This document shows, piece by piece, positions 34,786-48,615 of a DNA stretch of 64,000 nucleotides (position 1 is its first letter; each line of letters begins with the position of its first letter). The DNA comes from Trileptium ribeirensis (lineage: Eukaryota; Nematoda; Enoplea; Enoplida; Thoracostomopsidae), in contig JASANE010018597.1 in the NCBI GenBank assembly GCA_030248225.1, positions 1 through 64,000 on the forward strand. The letters run 5' to 3'. The position numbers and the translations under genes were made by a program. The notes beneath the pieces are model-generated. The model worked only from the letters and a program-made list of their open reading frames with translations, was not told the DNA's origin and did no database searches.

Positions 34786-37700
34786 GCTATATGCACACTT
34801 TTTCGCTAGGACTGTTCGCAAACACCAGGTTATTTTCCATAAAACATGCTACATGCATAATTAAATTTTTCTCGCTACATTGAATTTCGCTTATTTAAGG
34901 AGGCAACAGCGAAAAGTTAGGTTACAAAATAAAGTTATATCTTTTGAATGAAACTATATGCTGCTCAGCAATAGAATACAATGAAAGAATGTCGAAAAAG
35001 ACATTTCATAATTTAACAAACCTGCTCCACGACTTCCCGCCCGGTGGCGTCGCAAGCTCTTCAAAAGTGTAGGAGGCCGGTCGTTTACATTTATTTTTTA
35101 TAACGCCGTCAGGTTATATTGAAACGTTTCGTAGTAAAAAATGGAGAGGCCACTTTCGCCCGCTCGCCTTTCATGCTAGGCCTTTGCTATGCCTGGCCTG
35201 TAAATATATTTAAGCGACCGATATTTCTCCGGCACATGCATATCCGCAGCAGACTGATGTTCCACAGACTGAAATAAAATAGCTCAGTGAAAGCTGCAAG
35301 TGATGCTAAATGTAGGATCTACTATGTCCATGATCACAGACACTGTCGGACCCAGGAATGTATGATGGGCGGGGTGAGGGGACCTCAACTATCCTGGATC
35401 AACAAATTATTTCGACATTTTTCACAATTTTTATTTGTTACAAGTTCTAGTTGACACGACATAGATCTGAAGAAGGGGGCTGGAGCCCTGATCTTCCCAG
35501 GATCAGCTAGTAGTCACAGATTACCATTTTCCTGATGGCTAAAAATGTATCAGAGAAGAAATACCAAAATTAATGAAGAAAGACTTTAATATGTAGTTTG
35601 TATCTCTCCCTTCAGTTTTCGCTTAACTGGTTTGTTGTGTATTGAACGTTTTTAAAACAATTTGCTTGAGATTATGCGAATCCGGACTGTGTGCTATTTG
35701 ATTCATTGAAATTTATCTTAATAACATTTTCAGTTATTTTGGAAAATTTGAAAATAATATTACTTGAAAAAAACTTTTTTTCGCAAAATATTCTGTTCAT
35801 ATTAAGATCTTGCAAAAATACGTGTGCATCATTAAATAATTCTGCTGCGACATATTTCATGTCGGCAATGATGCAGAGCGCTACTCAGAATTGGGATGCC
35901 GTGCGCTACACTAATTTCGCAACAAAATGGCGGTGGCCAAAATACGGCGCTGTTGATTGCTATAAAAGATTGGTGCGTGCGTGCCCTGCGCCCTGCTGTT
36001 GCGTTGAGTGCGCGTCAAAACAATTGACATCAATTTCAACTTGGGCCATGGTATTTTTCTGGCAGCCCTGAGGTCAACACGTTATACCGTTAGAAATAAC
36101 AATAGCTTTATGCGGGGCATCTGGAGGGTGGGAGCCCCCTATTTATTCTTAAGCTTAGTGTATGTCTGATATAAGGACCTAAGCTTAGGCTTAGGCCTAG
36201 TATATCGAGAATGGCATGGCATGCATTACACTTTGGCCCCTCATGATTACCTCGGCCCTGATTTTTTTCTAAATTTATCGCATATTAAGCTAATTTCTAT
36301 TGTCACAAATGTAATATCTATCGTGTATGTGTGACATGGAATCCCATTAGGAACATTTATGCAATTTAACATCATTGGTATTATATAAAAGACATGTCAC
36401 ACGTTTCCAGACAGCCAGTTAGTACAACCAACCAGTCTCCGAGTGTAGGCTGGAGTTGATTTGAGTCCACACATAGCAAAAACCTCCAAGATTCAATCAG
36501 AGAAGCAACACAATGGTGAACTAGAGGCTAAAACCAACTAACTGCTTGCTACTACTTCTGCTTTCTATTGTTGTCATTCATGAATGGTGAATACAGTCGT
36601 TCGTTAGTCCACAACAATGATATAAAATGGTTAGCCAATCGTAGAAATTGGTTAGCAAATGATTTTCTGTAGTCGTGAAATCTTTATGCTGTGCCATTGG
36701 TTTGTTATTGGTCTAACGGTGGTCATAGAGCTAACTCTTTAATAGTAGATATAAACGTTAGTTGGTTTGTTTGTTCGATTAACTGTATCCGAATCCTCAA
36801 ATTCATGAAATTGTTTTGGTTTATTTTCATGCAGTTGTTATATACACATTTCATGAAAATACAGTGAGTACGTGGATATGAATTACATTGTAATCGAAGC
36901 CAATTTCCGAGTATCAATACATTTACTATAATAGCAAAAAAACATTTTTATTATAAGCATTTCATGCAATGTTTTTATTATTAATATTGTATTTTGAACA
37001 CATAGACAGATTCTTATGTCGTATACCGAGCAAAACATATATACATGTTGCTGGTAACAGTGACGTTAGAATGTTTGCAAATCGAGTCGGGCCGTCAGTA
37101 CCAGAATAGGGGGCCCCATTATTGTGTATTAAATTTAAAACTCTTTGTAAAAACATTGCCATGTCAGTTTTACCAGCTGGCCAAATGTAGCTATAATAGC
37201 TAACTCATGATTTAAACTATAAAAATTGCTACTAAAATTGCATTTCTAGATTTGTACGTTATGTATAGGTTTGAATTTGAAACAAGTAATTTGTAAATAT
37301 AAAATATATATGTATATACAAAATGTATATTTGTAATGTATAATTATCAAAAAGAATCCTTGAAGCACGGTTAGGCGGTGTAGTCAATGGGAATAGGGCT
37401 ACGGAGGGGGGGCTGCGCCCAATGTTTATGTGCATCCGGAGTGGTTACGCTTTACCCCACCTAGCAATCTTATGGCTCTCTCTCCTCCCACCCAGCCTTG
37501 CGGAAACTTCTTGCTACGTCTCCTGAACAAGAAGTTTTTCAACCCTAAATGCAATCTTTAGACATGAAAAGCAATCCATCATTTGGTGTGAGTTTAACAC
37601 TAATATTAACGCTCGATAATAAATTTTAAACAAACTTCTATAACGAAATGGGTCAAACATTTGGCTCCAATAAAACTAGAGTACCATGATCTAGTAATTT

Positions 37701-39838
37701 CGTGCCGCTTAATTTAGTTTTATTCAAAATTACAAAAACCCAACTAGCCAAAAATAAGTTATACGTACTTTCTTTAAATAGAAATGTGAACAAAAGAAAC
37801 CCGATCAATAAAAAAGTTTGCGAAAATCCATCAATCCAAAAATGATTTATGCCATTTACAAGTCTATTTGCTATGTATTTTATTTATGTTAGATTTCCTA
37901 GACCCATCTACATTACTAAAATGGTATAACGGTCAAGATAACATGGTCTTTTAGGACATCAGAAAATGCCGACAGAGGTTGGGATAAACATGTCTCAACA
38001 TTATGCAAACAGAAAATCACCAGCTTTGACACATTGCAGTCGAATAATTCCTAAACACTGACTCAGAGCCTCTCAGCTGTGAGCTAGACTAACGCATATA
38101 ATACTGCAATTGAGACATTGATTTTGAATATTTACACAAGTCGAGATTGCGTATCACATTACACATTTGTTTGGTTTTAATACTGGTAACGGATTTAACC
38201 ATTAGTTAAACTGTGTTTAGGTTAATTGCTCCAAAATGCATTTATTGTCTAGCGCTCTTCAACAATAATATGATTTAAACTTGTATATGTTGCCCCTGCT
38301 TCCAGCGACAGTAATGCCATTGGTACTCATGGCGTTTCGATGCTTAGAAATTAGCTTATAATCACGGATATGCGCATTGAGTTTGATTTCTAGTTGGGTC
38401 AACTTAAAAAGGGTAGAGTTTCCTGCTAAGCTACAAAACGTTAACTAAATGTCCACTAAGGCCCCAGTTTCCAGCGTTTTTAGGCGCAACTGTAACGCGA
38501 ATAATGGGGAAAGGGCGGTACAACACCACCTAATATTAGCCATAATATTATCATAGAATAGAAAAGACTAAAAGGCGAAGGGATTAGACACGCTTGTCTA
38601 AAAGTTGGTTGCGGTGTGGACCCCTGGCTGCTCTATCGCTCAACATCTGTATCCATGATCTCAATCAGAACCATTACCATTCCGTCTTTGTGTTCAATGT
38701 ACTTTTCGGAATATGAAGATATTCGTCTTTAGAGTGAACAGATATATGGTCTGAACCCAGGCTCTCTGCCAGGTCCTGTGAAAAAATGGGCGCCGCAAGC
38801 TCTTTGAAAGTGGGGAGGGGGGCGGCTAACGTCCACAAAGTTTTTTAACTAAAGTGGGGGCCCCACCCTCGCTCTCTCTCCCTGCGCCGTTTTTGTGTGG
38901 AACTAAGGCTGAATCATTAAAATTGGTACCAACGATATTTATCTTTTATAGTTTTGGATTTGGCATAATTGATCTCATATAACGAATTTAATATATAGTT
39001 ACATTGTGAAGCGGCTGGTGTGAATAAGTTCAATGGATTTAGGGCAAAATCTTTATTCTGCCTATTCTTCACGATTCGTTGCTTATCTAGAACCTCGATT
39101 TTTGAATAAATTGTATCATCTCTAACTAACCGAACTAACTAACATTATATTATAGTTAAAAAAATTGTTGTGCGGCAGTCCAGCCGCAATGTGGTAATTT
39201 GCAAAAATCCTTTAAATGTCCAAATTTTCGCATAGTGCATAGTTGTCCAAGGTCGGCTTACGGGGGCAGATTGCAGGCAGGGGTGCCACCAAGGGAGATT
39301 CTAAGGGTGAGTAGACATTGTCTACCCGCCGACAGTGTTTGTGAATTTTACCTAATTTTTACCAATTTTATCTCAATTTTTACTACTTTTTTAAGATTTT
39401 TCGCGCCCCCGCCTTGGATGCGCAACTTTCAGGGATGTGTGTAAAAACACAGCTTGTGAGTCCGATCTTTACAACGGGAACACCCACCACCCATCCTCAT
39501 CGATACCTGTGCGATAGCGGCTTTCACAGCTGTGTGAATGAATATGGCCTTATTCCAAAGTCATTAATATTTAGCATGCACAAAATATTCTTTAGACACC
39601 AGTCATAAAATGCACGCGCGTATAAGTTCCCACTACACATGCCCTTAAATTTCATATTATAGGCCATCACCTTTACAATTTTCTGTGTTGCAGATTGTAA
39701 CGAGAATCTTTCTGGCTAATTTATACACGCTGCTTAGTTCACGCGCATATGTTTGTTCTTTTTGTGACAGCCCTGTGTCATTTGACAATTCATAACTGAA
39801 ATATTTTAAACCAACAATTTATGTAATTACTATCTACT
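34786..39838. other. Intergenic stretch with dispersed repeat fragments
   Basis: No gene is supported. Two copies of a GC-rich phrase (GCGYCGCAAGCTCTTYRAAAGTG) occur at about 35046-35070 and 38789-38812, showing another dispersed family. The degenerate ~10-bp AATTTTTACC phrases appear at 39340-39400. Frames at 35691-36071 and 39199-39444 have no recognisable domain. Confidence 0.5.
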
Positions 39839-40266
39839 AGAAGTGAGAACGGGCCGAACGTTTTCTGCCCCGCCGGGATGGTTGGAAATCGAGGTCTGAC
39901 CGGCCCGGATCTACAAAATTGTGGTGTAACCCGGCCCGGCCCATTTGTGCCCAGGTGGTGGCAAGCTCAATATAAAAGATACAGGCGATATAAAAATAGA
40001 ACTAGCATATATGAAATGAGCTCGATAAGAAGTTTTTAAAGCCCAGGAGTATTGAACCGTGTACTACTCATTCGGTCTTTGGCTGAGGTGAGAACGAACT
40101 GAAGTTTTTCGAAAAGACCCGGCCCGTAGGAAATCAAGGTCGGCTCGGTCCGGATCCTCAAGGTTTCGGTCCGGCCCGGCCCGTTTGTAATCAGGTGTCA
40201 TCACGTCGGGTCCGGTACACGGTCGGGTTGGCCTGGTCGGGCCGCGGTCCTAAATTCTCACCTCTA
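39839..40266. repeat. CCGGCCCGG-rich element with short inverted ends
   Basis: It starts GAAGTGAGAACGGGCC and ends CCTAAATTCTCACCTCT, so the ends are short imperfect inverted repeats. Inside, CCCGGCCCGGCCC-type phrases recur (about 39933, 40120 and 40175), with a second internal GAGGTGAGAACGAAC at about 40085. The left half is loosely repeated in the right half. TCTACT occurs just outside both ends, a possible but unproven target duplication. Confidence 0.6.
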
Positions 40267-41101
40267 CTGTCTACATGTACCTAACGGTGCGTTTACGCAT
40301 CGTATTTTCAGTTCAAAATTTGAAGCTCAAAATCTGAACAAAAATTAAAATTTGAACATAGCTTTGCCAAAATTTTTTTCGTTTTTATATTACCTCAGCA
40401 TTCGAATACTAATCAGAGTGTTGTGGAGGATTTCGCTTTAGAAAATCAAGAAATCAAGACCACGTTCAAATATTCGAAACAAATTCTGTTCCCACTTTTA
40501 ACACTAAAGCAGTGCCTGTTGAACCCGCAGCTACTTAGCACATGACTAAATGTTTTCTCAGACGGGGTATATATACTACCAACAAATTAGATTAAGTCAC
40601 GAATCCTGTCTGCTGCCTATTAGCAATACTGCATTAGAATGTTGTTTTACGTTCAACCATAGTAGGGAAGACATTTATTTAAAATTGCATGGGTTACAGC
40701 AAAAAAGTTCGAATGTTATATCGGTCGAAGTCAAGTCAAGTCAAGTCAATTTACTAGTAAAACAACTATATAAGACGATTATGAATAAATATAAGCATAA
40801 TAATTTTTACAATAAACTAGTAAATATATAGATAGCTATATATAAAGCGAAGTGAGTTTTTCAGTGAAATGTAAAGTTATCTTGTTCTTAAAAATCCTAC
40901 GCTCAGATATTGATATTGAGCACTTTCTGCATTATTTTTGTTTATTCTATATAGGATGTTTCTTTTCCAACCATATAACGTTACGACGACGGTGTTCAAA
41001 TGACTTAGTAGTAAATTTTCAGTATTAAAGCATTATGTGTTTTCTGATTTTCTAAACAGCAGATATCTATTTAAACTCTAAAAGACACAGACATGAATGC
41101 T
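40267..41101. other. AT-rich stretch with a (GTCAA)n run
   Basis: AAGTCAAGTCAAGTCAAGTCAA at about 40731-40748 is a four- to five-unit pentamer run. Read on the minus strand it is (TTGAC)n, a tail type found in some CR1-group LINEs, and the AT-rich sequence to 40830 could be a LINE 3' fragment on the minus strand. That reading is tentative. The 93-codon frame at 40550-40831 overlaps the run and is not supported. Confidence 0.4.
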
Positions 41102-41367
41102 TTGTCACTCTGTTTGCTAGGCGATATGACATATATCGCCCTAGGGCGAGTTACTTGTCATCATTGTGAAACAGTGCAATAAGAGAAATATATCACATTT
41201 GACATATTTCCGAGGTAATAATATTGCACGAGGCCGGAGGCCGAGTGCTATGTTATTACCGAGGAGTTGGCGAATGTGATATTTTTCTCCTATGGCACTG
41301 TTTCACAATGACAAGTACCTCGCCCTAGGGCGATATATGTCATATCGCCTAGCAAACAGAGTGACAA
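41102..41367. repeat. 266-bp palindromic foldback
   Basis: TTGTCACTCTGTTTGCTAGG at the left is the reverse complement of the right end, CCTAGCAAACAGAGTGACAA. The arms match inward through GCGATATGACATATATCGCC, CGCCCTAGGGCGA, ACTTGTCATTGTGAAACAGTGC and ATATCACATT to a centre near 41234, where GCACGAGGCCGGAGGCCGAGTGC forms the loop. Small indels separate the arms. It is a miniature foldback with no coding potential. Confidence 0.9.
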
Positions 41368-43251
41368 GATACTTGTCATCTGCTTTCGATTGTACAGGGA
41401 GTGATATGACTTATATCATGCAGGCGGCACCCTTTGAAGTGGGTGACAATGATTGATGTATACTTTCAAGCCTTATATATCTATAGTTAAAGTTTGTGTG
41501 TATGCTTGCGACAAATTTTAAACAAGTAGACTACGCAGCTGTGAGTTCGAAACCCTTAACGCGTGACACACTGTGGTGGAACAAACTTATGACATAGTTG
41601 CACTACAGTTTTAATATCATAATGTGCTTGTAGTGATCACGCAAATAATCATAACCGCTAACGAAGCGTCAATTCATTAGTTGGAATATCATCACAAGAT
41701 ACCAACCGTTTCAATCGGGTCCATGGTGTAGTAATTAGTACGTCTGCTGCGCATGCGATAGGCTGAGTGTTCGATTTCCGGTGGCCCCATTGCTTAGCTT
41801 GAGCGGGATTTCGCATAACAAATATTCACGCATTATAATGCTCCATGTTGACAAAATGTTTGAGCGCTCCTGTATGGCACCCAGGTGGAAACCAATCTTG
41901 TGGAGGATAGTTGGAGTATATATATATATATCATGTGTATATTTCTCACACCAAAGTGTCATTTTTAATGATTGAATAAAAAATTTATATTTCCAGAACT
42001 ATATTTGTCTGAAACTTAGAACTGCAACTTAACAACAAATATGTTTTCTATACATAATTGAAGATGTTAAATAGAGTAAACGCGAATTGCAACGGTTGTT
42101 TAAAATATTGATTCTCAAAGGTTGCCTTAAGATAATGCGTAAGAGTAATTGTTCAAAATAGTTTTAGGCCATGACTCGATAAACATAGTTTTCCGGAATG
42201 TTTCATGGCATTCCTCGTAGTACTGGAAACAGCATTCGGGGAAAAGCATTGTTTGCATGTGTTAGGCACATTTAAATTTGGAGAAGACATACATACATTG
42301 TTGCGCTGGCCTCAACAACGTGCATGAATCCTATCTCATCGATTGTGATAATTAGTAATTTTAGACGTCATATTAGTCCTGAAACGGAACTGTCGCACAC
42401 GTGTTGACAAATATTTGAAACGTTAATAATGATAATACCCAATAATATAACATAATATAGAAAATAATCCCAATAATGTAGTGATAATAAATATAAACTA
42501 ATAATAAAATATAAATAGCCACACCGGTTAGTTGCTAGTAATTTATCCGCCTCTCCGGCATTGTTTGATTCATTGTTGCTTATAATCCACTTTAGCGTCT
42601 CAAGTACAACAGGAACCGCTAAGAGTGAGCAGTTCATGTGTTCACAGACAGAACCATCACTAAATGCAGGAAATATCATAGCTTTTCGACGCTACCGCGG
42701 AGCGAATACTTGATTGCAGCATTTCTGTGCACGATTTTTATTATTCCTTATTTTCTTTTAATTTGTTAGTATAACCTGATTGGCAGTCACATACATTAGA
42801 TCATGAACTTTTACGGAAATAATTGCTATAGGCAACATTCTGCTCTGTTGTATCTTCTTTTGCATTGCCATATTATGATTATATATTCAATATCTCCGTT
42901 GTGTGTTTCAAAATTTGATAGTTACATGAATTTTTGGTTTGCAGTTTTCAGTGTCAGGCTAAATTCAAGCTGCATGCTTCAAGCGAAGCGTAAATGGCTA
43001 ATCATTGTTAAATGTTGAAACCATAGTATGCAAACTTTTCATAATTCAGTTATTACATATGAAAATGTTTATAATGGCTCACAATTTAATAGATATAACT
43101 GATCCTTTGTACAAGTACTTAGTTAGCTGAGTTTATCTTATTTACCCCGGATATTGTTATTTTATTTGATTTCAAGTTATAGCCACACAACGAGGGTTGT
43201 AGTTCACCCACCACGGGCCAGTACAACACTGGAATCAGATACAAACTTAAG
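41368..43251. other. Intergenic stretch with tRNA-like fragment
   Basis: It holds a tRNA-like sequence at 41717-41788, a short (TA)n at about 41918-41930 and very AT-rich DNA at 42420-42530. No gene is supported. Confidence 0.5.
41717..41788 (+). repeat. 72-nt tRNA-like sequence, tRNA pseudogene or SINE head
   Basis: GGGTCCATGGTGTAGTAATT... to ...GGTGGCCCC is exactly tRNA length. The acceptor ends pair at six of seven positions, the D arm pairs with wobble, and the A box (TGGTGTAGTAATTAGTAC) and B box (GTGTTCGATTTCC) are present. The anticodon stem and T stem do not pair properly, so it is a pseudogene or the head of a SINE. Upstream sequence (GAAGCGTCAATTCATTAG) loosely resembles sequence near 31150 that precedes a similar CCATGGTG phrase. 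Confidence 0.5.
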
Positions 43252-43528
43252 CTAGAACTTGTAACTAATTGGACCCATTCCGCAGGGCGTTGCCAGTATA
43301 ACTTTAGTGGGGAAACCCACACAATCGTGGAGTTAACTGATTAGGCCGAACTGATGGTTTCAAAGTGGAAAAAACCTTTTTGCAGGTGAACTAGAACTTA
43401 TAACTAATTGGACCGATTCGGCATGGAATTGCCATCATAACGTTAATGGGAACACCCACACAATCGTGGAGTTCAATGATGAGACCGAAATGATGGTTTC
43501 AATCTGAAAAAAAACTTTTTGCAGGTGT
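43252..43528. repeat. Two tandem 139-bp units
   Basis: CTAGAACTT starts at 43252 and 43391. Shared blocks include TAACTAATTGGACC, CCCACACAATCGTGGAGTT, ATGATGGTTTCAA and TTTTTGCAGGTG. Divergence is about 15%, so the duplication is older than the arrays at 4.6 and 23.6 kb. No coding role is apparent. Confidence 0.9.
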
Positions 43529-46500
43529 AAACTGGGGACACGAATCCTCAATTTCACATGTGACGACCACATGAATTAGAAAATAAAACATGTACAAGCA
43601 CTTCAGAAGCATTGATAAAGTCAAATTTGCTTTGTGAAATGTCGTTCACAGAGAAGTGACAGTGGTTCATTCCAGAACGTTTAACAAACACAGATAAACT
43701 AAGCTAAACATGTAGAAGTTTAGAAAAACTAATAATAAACAAAAACAAATTTTCTATCTTTTTTGCAGTTACTACAAATTTCTGATTTTAGAGTTAAACG
43801 TTTAATTATTTTGTCGTTGATATGGTGCCTAGATTCTAGATTCAAATAAAATTAAAAAATATAATTCTATCATAAATAATATTCAACAAAATTTAACTAA
43901 TTTTCAAGATTTCATAGTTTATTTCATGGAATTAGTTTTTCGTTGCTATTTTCCTAATCCGTGTTTTACATAATTTTGCAGGCGTCCAAAATTTTGACTG
44001 GTGCGATGACTTAAAGTCGATTTTAGCTATAACCCCCCTTAACCCACGTTATCACATTAATTATAAAATTACAATTGTCTTTATATATACATATATACAT
44101 TCATGCTTATATGTGTTTATATCCAGATATACCTATACATGCTTATATTATGCAGGAGACATATATTACAACCTGCTCCGTCTCAACGTGCGCTGGTATT
44201 CGAGAGTTGTATGAGCCGAGAAATTTTTGTCTTCTCAACAATCTACAGGGCAACGCCAATGTTTTACTCTAAATACTTGCAGTATTAGAGGGTACTCACA
44301 GAAAAAAACAACCCCAAAGCGCCCAAAGTCACAATTTCGTATTTTTTGGCTTAGAGCGCGTTGCACACCCACAAGGACACAAGGAATCCTTAAGTCTAAA
44401 AACTGTCTCGACGCTGATAACCGGAGTCCTCACAGATAGTGCTTACTAGCAGCGTCGCGACGTTATAATAAACGTCTTCGCGAAGCGATCCCAATCCTCG
44501 GCACAAGATGCAATTGCCTTCATTTCCTTTACATTCTATTCCATATTATCACTTTTACCACGTTTCAAACATGGAACAGGTGTAAACTTAATAATCAAGT
44601 TTTCAAGGACATCAATTACTGTTATACGTTGTCGTTTCGCTGTGAACGTGTGTGCTTCAATCGGAGACGTTTGCCGCACTCCAATTTCATTTGGTTAGCG
44701 AACTCCAGTGGGTCAGATTTGTGGAACGGTCCGCTAAGACAACAGTTTAAAAATCACACTACTGTCGGATGTTTTGCTTCGAAGAAAAGAACCATTTGAC
44801 ATATCATACATATACTGCGCAACATACGTACGATTTGGTGTTACTAGTAGTAGCGGGCGTATACCATTACTAGGATTTTTTAGCAAGTTCAGGAATTAAG
44901 CAGGAAATACAAGTTTTAGGTTGTGACGTGGTTTCATGATCTTCCACCGAACTATCGTATAATGTTGAAGCTAACACGATAATTTAGAACATCAGAACAT
45001 ATCGATGTAGGTGAGATTTAAAACTATAACCGTTGGCAATACCCGCCTTTCTTATAGCCGCTAACCTATTCAGCCGACAGTTCCAGTTATACCATAGCAA
45101 GGCACAAACTTAGCCATTTGACTCATGTAGAAAGCTTTGAGGTTAAGTCGTACGATGTTGAACAAATTTTTGCTGCGTCAGTGGTTTTATCGTACAACTT
45201 TTGTGTGCTAGTTTTATTAGTACGTTGACCACTACGCCGTCTGGGAGCTATTGCTCGGTTTCTTTGGAAGCTCGCAAAGCCAGCGTACAACAACACATGT
45301 ACAAATGATATACTTTGAATTGATTTGGACTTATTATGCATGAAATGATTAAACTTAGATAGAAACTGGTATTCGAAGATCCATTGGCGTATTCAGAAAG
45401 TATGAGTGACCAAAATTCTACTTGGAATACAGTTAAATCAAGGCTAAAATTGCAACAAGAGTCTGCGCAGGGCAGGCAGCGTAGTGCTGTTGACATATAT
45501 ATGACAATGCACTAAGCCACGGGCCGCAAAACCTTTCCTATTTAGCTAATATTTTTTGTCATAAAAAGTATGCACCCAGACCCAATTGTACTTTAAGCAT
45601 TAATTCTTTTAATTAAAGTGCGAGTTAAGCACTGAATCACTTTAAAACGATCGCATAATAGACAAACAGATACTATACGACGGCTTATAGGATAGGTTTT
45701 TATTAGAAATATACGTTTCTTCTTCTTTTTCTTGTCTGTAGTGATATGGCTGTCTCATCTTGGCGAACAACACGTTTGTTACAGTATTTCACACTTGTTT
45801 AAACCTAGTTCTATGGAAACGTATGAAAAATACACTTTGCTTGATCGATCCCTGAAACTTCAAGAGCGTTATATAATTTTTGTCCATTGTCGCATCGCTT
45901 TCTGCTAAACGTATTACCGTAAATTACAGCAACTGCTGCTTAGTTCCAGTCATAAAGCGTATTTTTCTTCAGTGTAATATAATACCTGTTGTATTGCGGC
46001 TGCAAGATAAAAAGTGTAGCATCTTGGAATTTGGAAAAGAATGGAAGAATTTAGTAAAAAATCTTTGTGATACTTCTATTCTAACTTAGCAATCCTTATT
46101 TTTGTTTCAATTTTTTTTGAAAATTCCCATGCATGATGGATCAATAGCTACACATGTAACAAAGAGTGAACACACGTAGTAGTTGAATTCGTCATTGTAG
46201 CTCAGGTTTATGCCATACATACTATGTTTCTCAACGACGCAAACGCGAAAAAATCTGGGCGGTGGGAAGGGACACAGTACAATTGAACAATGTCTCGCTG
46301 GACAAGACACAGAAGCGTCTTGTAACCATTGTACGGTAATGCGCATGTTGGTAACCTTGACTTTATATATATTTACATGTTTGATTAACTTTTTAGATTT
46401 GGGGGGTCGACTCACTTGTCCTCAGACATATTTAAATATGTATATATATACATCATTTGCCAAGTAGTTAGGCTTTTGGAGGCAGGTGATACGCATATTT

Positions 46501-48550
46501 TTTGTATACATATATAATTAGTCAACTTGGCACATTTATGGAAGAGACGGTCTACATTACTGTACCCCAGTACATAAATTTATCCACTGGACGCGTCCCT
46601 CTGTCCCCACGGTGTTTCTCATGATGTTTCAATATTTTTTTACCAAATTCATGAAAGATTTTAGAAATCGTTTGCCAGGAGCGTTAATGTTGAATATTGC
46701 CTTCTCGTATTACATATCGATAACCAACACCAGAACTTTAGAAATATATGCGAATTTTACGGTAAAAGCTGCCTCGCCTAAATAATTTCGCGCCGAAATA
46801 CGTCTTTTGCATCATAATTGGCGAAAGTTCGATTAAAATTCTTCATCAATACAGCAATATCTCCATTAATAACGCTCACAAAGATCAAACAAAGGCTTTA
46901 CCTTTAAAACTAAAGTAATTATCGAGTAATAACTTACCAGAAAGAAATCCTGTATACTCTGTAGGATGGCCGAAGGTTGCTTGAATAGATTTTGTTTATT
47001 TTTGTCTGGACGCACTGCAAAACTTTTGTAACTCAATCTGCACAACTTAAGGTGTTACGATTGGATGTTAGCTTGTAAAATTCAAAAAATACTATTTAAA
47101 CAAATAAATACGTGTTATTGTTTTTTTTTGCTTTGCAAGCACCCTTAACGATTTGACCAACGGCTCGAAAAGATTTAGATTGTTAGCATACACATGGCCT
47201 GTGGCCAAGCGATCCTGTCTCGATTCATCGTTGCGATAAATGTTTGTGCAAAATTATACGAAATACTCATTAGTACCTTTGTTGACAAGGTGTAATAGTA
47301 TTATGCATACATTGTTTCATAAGCACAACAATTCCGTGCAGCATAAACATACATACTCATAGGGGAGCAGAGGAATAATCCAACCTGAGGGTCGGACCCC
47401 AACCGTCCCTCGAGGCGACGCCGATCCCCGGGAGGTAGCCCGATCTCGCGCACAGTGGGCGCGCGAAAATTCTGGCAAAAATTGGCGGAAAGTTAGCTAA
47501 CGGCAGGAGGAAATTGGCAAATATTAAGAAATTTTTGAGTCCCAAAATATTTCGAAAATCTATGCTCCTCTCTCCCATCGACCTGCTGATCTGTCTCCCC
47601 GGGAAGGCCGAAGGTAGCCTGAAGTATCTCTTATCCCATGGAACTTCTGACATGTGTGAGTGGGTAAAATGTGTGGAAAATGAATTACGATTTTCCAAAA
47701 ACTAGAACAAATTCGTTTTCCTACAGGTATTATGCTGTAGAACAACCAGCATCTTCTTGCGACTAACTTTTACCGTTCTCGAGGAGCTCTTACAATTTGT
47801 TGCCAATGCAGTATCGATACAGAGTGTCCGCCTGGATTGCAATAAAGCAGGAAACAAAGCTAGAACTTGATTACACTGCACTAAAATGGTAGTTGAAGAT
47901 CGAGCTAAGCTGTCGCTTGTTACCGCTTGTACTGTGTTTGCACATAACTGATTGCATAACAGAAACGGAAACATATTCTTGGTCAATAAATTATGTATGA
48001 AACGCATGATGTCGCTGTTAATGAAAGCAAATACATTTGCCAAACTATATAATGATTCGATTTATCATCATGCGATAGAGGAAACATATCTCGGCTTCGC
48101 TTTTGCTTTACGGTATGGAGTTATACGTCGTAGTAGTTACGAATTGCGTCTGTTGCCTTTTCCTATTTCATGCTTATAACAGTAGATAGCTCATCCAATA
48201 AGGAAATGGGTAACATTTTATATAGTGCCCGTGGGGGATGTGATATAAAAGGTCTTTGGGGAAGCGACGGCTAAGCCGTAAAATGCAGCTCGTAATCATT
48301 GAAAGACCATTGGCTGCCCGCCGAATGCGCGCGCGAAATTTTAGCACAAATTGGGGTTAAATCAACGAAAGTTGGTGTAAAATTGGCAAAAATGTGCGGG
48401 GCGTACCCATGCGGACCTCACCCCGACGGCCTCCCCCTTTTCTGCTCGCCTATTGTCTATACCACAATGCCGACGGACATTCGGCACCTACGAGTAAAGC
48501 TGTCGTGTTAGGCGCGATTAAACTTAACCTGTGCACAACGACTATTCTAT
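43529..48550. other. Intergenic stretch, no supported gene
   Basis: TATAYA-rich DNA lies at about 44080-44150. A GC-rich island with the degenerate ~10-bp phrases lies at 47380-47550, and a further copy of those phrases at 48320-48420. The 100-113-codon frames at 46107-46415, 47357-47698 and 47702-48043 have neither domains nor consistent composition. Confidence 0.5.
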
Positions 48551-48615
48551 TTTGTTTTTTAGAAAAAAAATGCGTTAGCGACCTCTATATTCTGAAGCAA
48601 AAATTGGCCACTTTC

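Noticed and set aside
40727..40748. (GTCAA)n considered as a CRISPR or telomere-like repeat
   Set aside because: It is a simple pentamer run without spacers and not a known telomere unit; a LINE tail on the minus strand is more likely.
41717..41788. Functional tRNA gene
   Set aside because: Length and acceptor pairing fit, but the anticodon and T stems do not pair.
44227..44439. Basic 70-codon frame
   Set aside because: No start context, no domain, and overlapped by other short frames.
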